DNA of 14,313 bases, from contig JALLBK010000808.1 in NCBI GenBank assembly GCA_036940085.1, positions 1 through 14,313 of the forward strand, in the 5' to 3' direction. Both the position numbers and the translations under genes were made by a program. Under the pieces are notes generated by a model. It was not told the DNA's origin. It searched no databases and was given only the letters and a program-made list of their open reading frames with translations. The DNA comes from Discostella pseudostelligera (Eukaryota > Bacillariophyta > Thalassiosirophyceae > Thalassiosirales > Thalassiosiraceae). Within the stretch, counting starts at the first letter, position 1, and the number at the start of each line of letters is the position of its first letter. Shown here one piece after another: positions 9,401 to 14,313 of this stretch.

Positions 9401-10759
9401 TCCACCTCGCGATGTACTCATCCCATTGACGAACGAAATTGATTCTAATGACTTGGTGTCCGAAAGACCAATGGCAACCTCCCATCGATGGTTCAATTTG
9501 TGATATACCATCGGTGTAGTAGCGGATGTTGTGGAGGATGGTTGACGATACAAGTTTAAGTAGTCCTTGAATCCAGACACATCAATTTTCTCTCCGTTTA
9601 ATGTCACTGTGAGTTTCCCCTCGGAACATCCTGCAATATCTACCACTCTTCGTCGCATTAGCTTGTATGCCTCATCGGGAAGATATTTCATGTTTGGATC
9701 GTTTGCAAGCAGGGCCAAGTCGGGGACAAATGAAATTTTTGTATAATCCAAGTTCTTCTTGCCATCATTTCTATTCTCCTTCTCGATTTGAATTTCTGGC
9801 TCATGACAAGTATGCATATTATTTTCCCATTTCTGTTTGTAGGTTCGACATTCCCCCTTGGAACTGTGAGTATCTCGAATTTCCACCATAAACTCCTTGG
9901 AGAAGACGTTGGTAAGTTTGGCTCCATATCCATGCCTCCCACCCGTCAATCGCTTCTGATCATCGTTAAAGTTCGATCCAGTTAGCAAATGCCCGAATAA
10001 TAGTTCAGGAACGTAAATATTCTCTTTTTTGTGGATTTGTACAGGTATGGAAATGCCATTGTTTTGAATGGATATGTATGGTTTGGAGGATTCATCTCCC
10101 CGATGGATGAAAACATCAATTCGATTGCAGGTTTTGGGATGACGTATTCGATTATCAGATGCATTCACGAGAATCTCGTCAAACACTTTGAGTAGTGCAG
10201 GATAGAAAGATAGCTCTTGTCGTTCCATTGCCCAAGACGAGGAGGATGGTGTTGTTTCATCTTGATTACTGCTGGAACTGCTACTAGCAGCAATGTCTCG
10301 TTGGAGGACCCAAGATAATGTTGGACGAGATTGCTCCGTCGGCCCAATATACATTGAAGATCGGTGTAAGATGTGCTCGAGTTGAGTTAAGCGAGTGTAG
10401 GTTTCTTCTAGCGTTGACGGTGCATCATTGCCATCCTCCACAGGCACCTCCAGGGTAGAACTTGACGACTGTGATGAAAATCTCGTCTGTGGGTTGGAAA
10501 TCGAACGCGGCAGTAATGATAAGACGATTACATTATCAAGTTTGGAGGTAATGCCAAGATGTGATGGCGGTGAATGGTAGATAAATAGGTGATCATTCGA
10601 GAATGGCTGTTGCTGTTGATGGCGACCTTGGTGGTGACGACATTGATACTGAAACTGACGCACGCAACATGAACACTGTGGAAGCCGACGCTTGCATCGT
10701 CGTCCGACAAAGAATGCTATTGGAGAAGTGGTTCGACTCGCTCGTGGGAATGCCACCAT
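6463..10759 (-). CDS. TOP2: DNA topoisomerase II (type IIA, eukaryotic), three exons, probably organelle-targeted
   Basis: ATP-driven double-strand passage enzyme. Exons on the minus strand are 10759-7760, 7673-7147 and 7006-6463, giving about 1356 residues. The start is the ATG at 10757-10759; an upstream in-frame TAA is reached without another ATG. Residues 1 to about 119 are an Arg/Ser/Gln-rich, acid-poor extension like a transit peptide. The GHKL ATPase follows (LTQLEHILHRSSMYIGP; E195 and N199 in DEILVNASDN; ATP loop GGRHGYGAK). TOPRIM has E627 (EGDSAK) and D707/D709/D711 (DQDADGSHIKG). The K-loop is YYKGLGTST. The breakage-reunion domain has catalytic Y981 (SPRYIFT) after GQFGTRLMGG. 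The protein ends at DLWNEDLD, the end of the catalytic core, so the usual charged nuclear C-terminal tail is missing. Identity is certain; a mitochondrial or plastid location is inferred. Confidence 0.96.
7007..7146 (-). other. TOP2 intron 2 (GT-AG, 140 nt)
   Basis: On the minus strand, donor AGAAA|GTGAGT and acceptor AATCCAG|TATGC. The split codon becomes Asn, giving STRNMHAFS, the expected conserved topoisomerase II stretch. The unspliced frame stops at once (TGA inside the donor). Confidence 0.93.
7674..7759 (-). other. TOP2 intron 1 (GT-AG, 86 nt, phase 0)
   Basis: On the minus strand, donor GACATG|GTGAGT and acceptor CGATACAG|CTGC. Splicing joins LFPDVDDM to LLNYKEEEGQRIEP, matching the family, and removes an open but non-conserved stretch. 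Confidence 0.93.
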
Positions 10760-10931
10760 CAAGAGTGCTACTATGTTCCAGAGAAAGGGGCTTTAATGTG
10801 TGTATCTGATGAACATGGTATCAGCACCTCGTGATCATTGTCGGAAGTGGTGTGTGGTGGTGGACAAGAACAAGAAGATGATGATGGTGCTAGAGAGGTG
10901 CTACGCGGACAGATGGGTCTTGTTGGTCGAT

Positions 10932-10940
10932 TTCCCGCCA
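10932..10940 (+). promoter_or_regulatory. E2F/DP site upstream of TOP2 (TTTCCCGCC)
   Basis: Exact match to the classic E2F consensus TTTCCCGCC, about 175 nt upstream of the TOP2 start codon (TOP2 is read on the minus strand; E2F sites work in either orientation). Binding is a prediction. Confidence 0.45.
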
Positions 10941-11046
10941 CTTTTCTCTGGTACTGGTTCCGTGGGTTCTACGTACATCGATGCACACCTGCCTGGCCCA
11001 ACTGTCCGTGATGGTGCACCACGCGTCTGTGCGTGGATTGTTCTCC

Positions 11047-11054
11047 TTCCCGCC
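11047..11054 (+). promoter_or_regulatory. E2F/DP-like site upstream of TOP2 (TTCCCGCC)
   Basis: Second CCCGCC motif, about 115 nt beyond the first and about 290 nt from the TOP2 start codon. Confidence 0.38.
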
Positions 11055-11846
11055 ATCTCGCTCTCTCACTCGCTCATTGCAACATCGGCGACGGTGTAAC
11101 TACTCCTCTCTAGATATCTACATCCATAGATCCATATCGTTCGGATGTTCGCCAAATATCTTCGCATCACAGTTGAACTTTTTGAACTTTTTGGATCTTC
11201 CAATAACTTCCGACTTCCCGATGCACTTTCTTGCTGATGACCATGACTGTCATTGATCATGGAGTCGAATCAAAGACGACGGTCAGGAGGCTGTGGGCGA
11301 GCGGTGAATGGTGGTCAGAAAGAAATTTGAATGCCGATAGGACATTTCAGTACCATATCTTATTGCACGTATGCGATATTCGGATGGATAGCATGGTTTT
11401 ACCATCTGGTCCTCATTAGAGCGACGGGCAGACGGTGTGGAACTTTCTGTCGCCAACCTTTCTACCACACCTTGCCCAACATCCGATCCACTTCTTGACA
11501 TGCCCATCGCTTCAAGAGACAAAGGTTCAAGGTTCACCCCGCCCTGACATTAGTCATTATGTCCTACTTCTACATAGATAGTGCGTGGTACGTGCCTGGA
11601 CTATGAAATTTAGGACACCAACCATCCTATCTAGAGGTAATCCTATCCTGTCTCCTATCCCATCCAGCTACTCCTACCAGCTACCAATATCGGTGGAGGT
11701 AGTCGGTGATTGGTACTCTAAGTCTTCCACTTTCAAAACTCGAAGTCTTCCCTACTACTATCGTATCTAATCCAAAGTCAGCCAATCAGCCTCACCCATC
11801 ACCCACACATAATCCATAATCATCGTCGTCACCACTGTCAAAAACA

Positions 11847-13909
11847 ATGTCATCGTCCAACCCGCCGACGAACCCAAACGCCAACGCCGACCCTGACCTC
11901 GAGGAGGGTCTCAATGAATCTCAAGCCAGAGGGCCCGAAGTAGTCAATGAAGCCGAGCTATCCGTGCCCACGCCCAGCACAATCTTGGGGATTAGTGACG
12001 CCAACAGTAAGGATGGCATTAACCTGGAGGCCTTTGAGGTGAAACAAGCTTTGTCTGAAAAGATTATGGCACCTGCCGAGAGTGTCACTGATGTCGCCGA
12101 GACTTTACCCGAAGGTGATGCAGAGGGGGTGGGAGCGGAGGATGCCGATGTTATCAGCCCGCTCATGAGGAATGATGAGGCTACCATTGCCTCCGAAGCA
12201 GGCACGCGTTTCGGCGACAGTTCCACTCTAGGCGTTGGCTCCGTCGGCGGCCGCCATAGCGCCGGTCGAGGTGATGATGCTTCTACCGTTCACATGCCCG
12301 AAGCAGTTTTGGTGAACGAAGAGGGCGGAGGCGCGGGTGGTGGTGCAGTCATTGTCGCCACTCCGGTGGGACCAGCACTACCTTGGCATAAACAACCACG
12401 TAATCGAGTATTGATGGGTACAGTCTTTTTATTTGTGGCGGGTATTATCACCGCGGTGGCGGTTCTTTCTTCCAGGAGTAATAGCGACGATACTTCGGGT
12501 GCTGCGACAAGTGTCTCTTCCACCGAGAATAGGCCAGGACTTCAGCCGAGTACTATCACCGATACCACAGCAGCACCCACACCAGTTCGGGATTGCTTTG
12601 CCGACCGTGAAGAACTCCAGGTGGCAGTGGATGAGTACATTTATACCGATTGCGGTGCTGACCAAACTGCCTGTACGACAATTGCCAAAAAGTATGGTTG
12701 GCCAATGAATTCCTGGTGTGTTGGCAATGTCACCTCCCTCCAAGGTCTATTCAATTTCAAGGAAGATTTCAATGAGGATATTAGTGCTTGGGATGTCTCT
12801 CGCGTTACCGACTTTAGTCACATGTTCAATTTCTCATCATCGTTCAATCAGAATTTGAGTGCATGGGATACCAGTAGTGCTACCAACTTTTCATCCATGT
12901 TTGCCAATGCCAGCGCTTTTGATAATGATATCAGTACATGGGATACGAGCAATGTCCTTGATATGCAAGCATTGTTCTTTGGAGCACGATCGTTTAAGGG
13001 TGATGTTAGTCGTTGGAATATGTCGAATGTTCGTAATTTGTATGGGACGTTCGCCGGTGCTGCGAGCTTTGATGGAGAGTTGGGAGATTGGGATGTGTCC
13101 GAGGTGAGTTTTGTTTCATGTTGATTTGTATGTATTATTTGATGATATTAGGAAGGAGGGGGGGTTGGACAGTATCGTTTGACGTATCATTCTCGTCCTT
13201 CTTACCACACTTTGTTGTTTCCACTACTCTGATCCTACTCCAACCTCTTCTCTTTTCACAATCCTATTGTTCTGATGCACTACTCATACACATATACAAA
13301 TCACCCATTACCCACCACCACCCACCGTATTTGTTAAAGGTTGAGACGATGTTTGGTACCTTCGCCATGGCACTTCAATTCACCGGCGGTGGTATCGGTT
13401 CGTGGGATGTCAGCTCATGCATGGACATGATGGGGATGTTTTACATCGCCGTCGCCTTTGACGAAGACCTGTCCGGCTGGGACGTGTCGAAAGTCTTGAA
13501 TATGTATGGGATGTTCGCGGCAGCGACCTCCTTCCGCGGTATTGGTTTGGAAAATTGGGACGTATCCAGCGTGGCGTACAGTCATGGCATGTTCTATGAT
13601 GCCACTGTATTCAACGCGGATGTGTCGAAGTGGGATGTCTCCTCTGTGACAGATATGAGCAACATGTTCAACGGAGCGCGATCGTTCAATCATCCGCTTG
13701 GGGCGTGGAATATCTCTGGATTGCCGTTTATGTATGGTATACTTACGCGTGCAGAGTCATTCAATCAGGATCTCTGTGCGTGGGGAGATCAGTTCCCATA
13801 CACCCAAGCCAGCAATAACTTTTTGGACTCGGGATGCACCTTTAAAGATGATCCAACCATCGAAGATAAAGGACCATTTTGTGCTTCTGACTGCCAGGAC
13901 GAACAATGA
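11847..13909 (+). CDS. BspA-like DUF285 repeat protein, type II single-pass membrane protein, two exons
   Basis: Exons 11847-13103 and 13340-13909, about 608 residues. There is no signal peptide. Residues 1 to about 185 are acidic and Ala/Gly/Ser-rich, probably cytoplasmic. One membrane segment follows at about 188-208 (LMGTVFLFVAGIITAVAVL), preceded by basic residues, then a Thr/Ser-rich stalk and a Cys-containing cap (DCFADREEL to WCVGNVTSL). The rest is about 11 repeats of roughly 25 residues with the core WDVSxVxxMxxMF and a following SFNxxLxxW, typical of PF03382 (DUF285) leucine-rich-like solenoids. A Cys-containing cap ends the protein (CAWGDQ, SGCT, GPFCASDC). Such proteins are many in diatoms and are presumed to act at the cell surface or in binding; the function here is unknown. 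The start has a good context (AAAACAATG). Confidence 0.93.
12711..13790 (+). repeat. Tandem coding repeats of the DUF285 solenoid (about 25 codons each, interrupted by the intron)
   Basis: About 11 diverged units with W-D/N-x-S-x-V-x-x-M/L-x-x-M/L-F cores: SRVTDFSHMF, SSATNFSSMF, SNVLDMQALF, SNVRNLYGTF, SEVETMFGTF, SSCMDMMGMF, SKVLNMYGMF, SSVAYSHGMF, SSVTDMSNMF and SGLPFMYGIL, preceded by the degenerate GNVTSLQGLF. The units are related at the protein level and well diverged at the DNA level. Confidence 0.88.
13104..13339 (+). other. Intron of the DUF285 gene (GT-AG, 236 nt, phase 0)
   Basis: Donor GAG|GTGAGT and acceptor TTGTTAAAG|GTTGAG. Unspliced, exon 1 stops at 13124. Splicing rebuilds one intact repeat, WDVSE-VETMFGTF, so the intron lies inside a repeat and not at a repeat border. 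The intron is C/T-rich and CA-rich in its second half. Confidence 0.93.
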
Positions 13910-14133
13910 GATCACTACAGCTTGGTTCGTTTGGTGTCAAGAGGGAAGAGGGGGTGCCCGATGTAAAGAATCTATTATGCTGCCAGCAATAACTTTTTGG
14001 ACTCGGGATGCACATTGAAAGAGGATCCAACCATCGAAGAGAGAGGACCATTTTGTGCTTCTTTCTGCCTTGAAGAGCAGTGAGATCACTTGATTCGTTT
14101 GATGTCAAGGGGGCGTCCTATGTAAAGAATACA
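13808..14133 (+). repeat. Tandem duplication of the DUF285 gene's 3' end (copy A 13808-13974, copy B 13982-14133)
   Basis: Both copies begin with the same 31 bases (GCCAGCAATAACTTTTTGGA and on), then diverge by substitutions through the last codons and stop. They stay alignable in the 3' UTR (TGAGATCACT, GTTTG-TGTCAAG, ATGTAAAGAAT). The offset is 174 nt in the coding part (58 codons); indels occur only after the stop. Confidence 0.92.
13982..14083 (+). pseudogene. Duplicated C-terminal fragment of a DUF285 gene
   Basis: The fragment is open in the same frame as the main gene and encodes about 33 residues ending in the same cap (SGCT, DPTIEERGPFCAS, stop). It has no start codon and lies behind the stop at 13907-13909. 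Its differences from copy A are mostly conservative (Asp to Glu, Lys to Arg, Phe to Leu) with no indel. It could be the remnant of a neighbouring paralogue or, less likely, an alternative terminal exon. Confidence 0.75.
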
Positions 14134-14313
14134 TCATATTTTTGTCACGGGTTACGTGAATGTATGTGAATTTCATGATTTCGATCTCTCCAGCGTGAGA
14201 GAGATTGCGAGAGAGCCAACGACTTGTACCATGTAAACCATGTAAATGCAACATGTTATTGGCTTACTATGAATTAAAATAAAGCTACGCTATATTAAAA
14301 ATCCATACATGAC
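14134..14313 (+). other. 3' flank of the DUF285 locus with hairpin and poly(A)-like signals
   Basis: No gene is seen. A short inverted repeat ATCTCTC...GAGAGAT lies near 14183-14204. The word CATGTAAA occurs twice between 14231 and 14246, and AATAAA lies at 14278-14283. Either could serve in 3' end formation, but the signals used by this organism cannot be judged from one locus. Confidence 0.4.

Larger units (their letters stand above)
10760..11846. other. Divergent intergenic region between TOP2 and the DUF285 gene
   Basis: About 1.1 kb with no supported gene; open frames on both strands have no recognisable domain and several lack an ATG start. It holds two E2F-like motifs nearer TOP2, a tandem nine-base word TGAACTTTT (11174-11191), and a C/T-rich, TCCTATC-repeating stretch (about 11620-11700). 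The sequence just before the DUF285 start (AAAACAATG) is a favourable initiation context. Confidence 0.55.

Noticed and set aside
10800..11260. Possible small genes upstream of TOP2
   Set aside because: The frames are short, lack conserved features and overlap the probable TOP2 promoter and 5' UTR.
11283..11537. Minus-strand open frame of 84 codons in the divergent spacer
   Set aside because: There is no domain, signal or repeat to support it; length is within chance expectation.
12711..13790. Regular repeats as a CRISPR array or satellite
   Set aside because: The repeats are diverged codons of a DUF285 solenoid, not identical DNA repeats with spacers.
14183..14204. Hairpin ATCTCTC/GAGAGAT as a bacterial-type terminator
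   Set aside because: The locus is eukaryotic and no T-run follows; it is only a short inverted repeat.

Overview
The window is nuclear DNA of a eukaryotic alga, most likely a centric diatom or close stramenopile. The reasons are short introns (82-236 nt) bounded by GT-AG or GC-AG, compact gene spacing, a meiotic MutS homologue (MSH5), a eukaryotic-type DNA topoisomerase II, and a membrane-anchored protein of BspA-like DUF285 repeats, a family that is heavily expanded in diatoms. No bacterial operon structure, tRNA, rRNA, CRISPR array or transposon was seen.

Layout. (1) 297-2646, + strand: one secreted or membrane protein with a 2OG-Fe(II)-oxygenase-like ectodomain, a Cys-rich linker and a C-terminal Ctr/SLC31-type copper transporter domain. 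An unresolved base (n, 1989) lies between two exact 72-bp copies. This looks like two contig ends that overlap but were not merged, and it breaks the reading frame artificially. (2) 2647-3017: spacer with three E2F-like motifs. (3) 3018-6380, + strand: MSH5 in three exons. One intron is of the GC-AG class and lies inside the conserved Walker B segment. (4) 10759-6463, - strand: type IIA topoisomerase in three exons, convergent with MSH5 (82 nt between stop codons). It has a long Arg/Ser-rich N-terminal extension and ends where the catalytic core ends, so an organellar enzyme is plausible. (5) 10760-11846: divergent intergenic region with two more E2F-like motifs on the topoisomerase side. (6) 11847-13909, + strand: type II membrane protein with about 11 DUF285 repeats in two exons, followed by a degraded duplicate of its own 3' end (13982-14133).

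MSH5 and the topoisomerase both act on DNA (meiotic crossover and topology), and both have TTCCCGCC-like motifs upstream. A shared S-phase or meiotic control is therefore possible but not shown. The flanking copper-transporter and DUF285 genes are membrane proteins with no evident functional link to them. The most unusual items are the oxygenase-Ctr fusion, the core-only topoisomerase II with a presequence and a GyrB-like His in its ATP-binding loop, and the duplicated terminal exon of the DUF285 gene.
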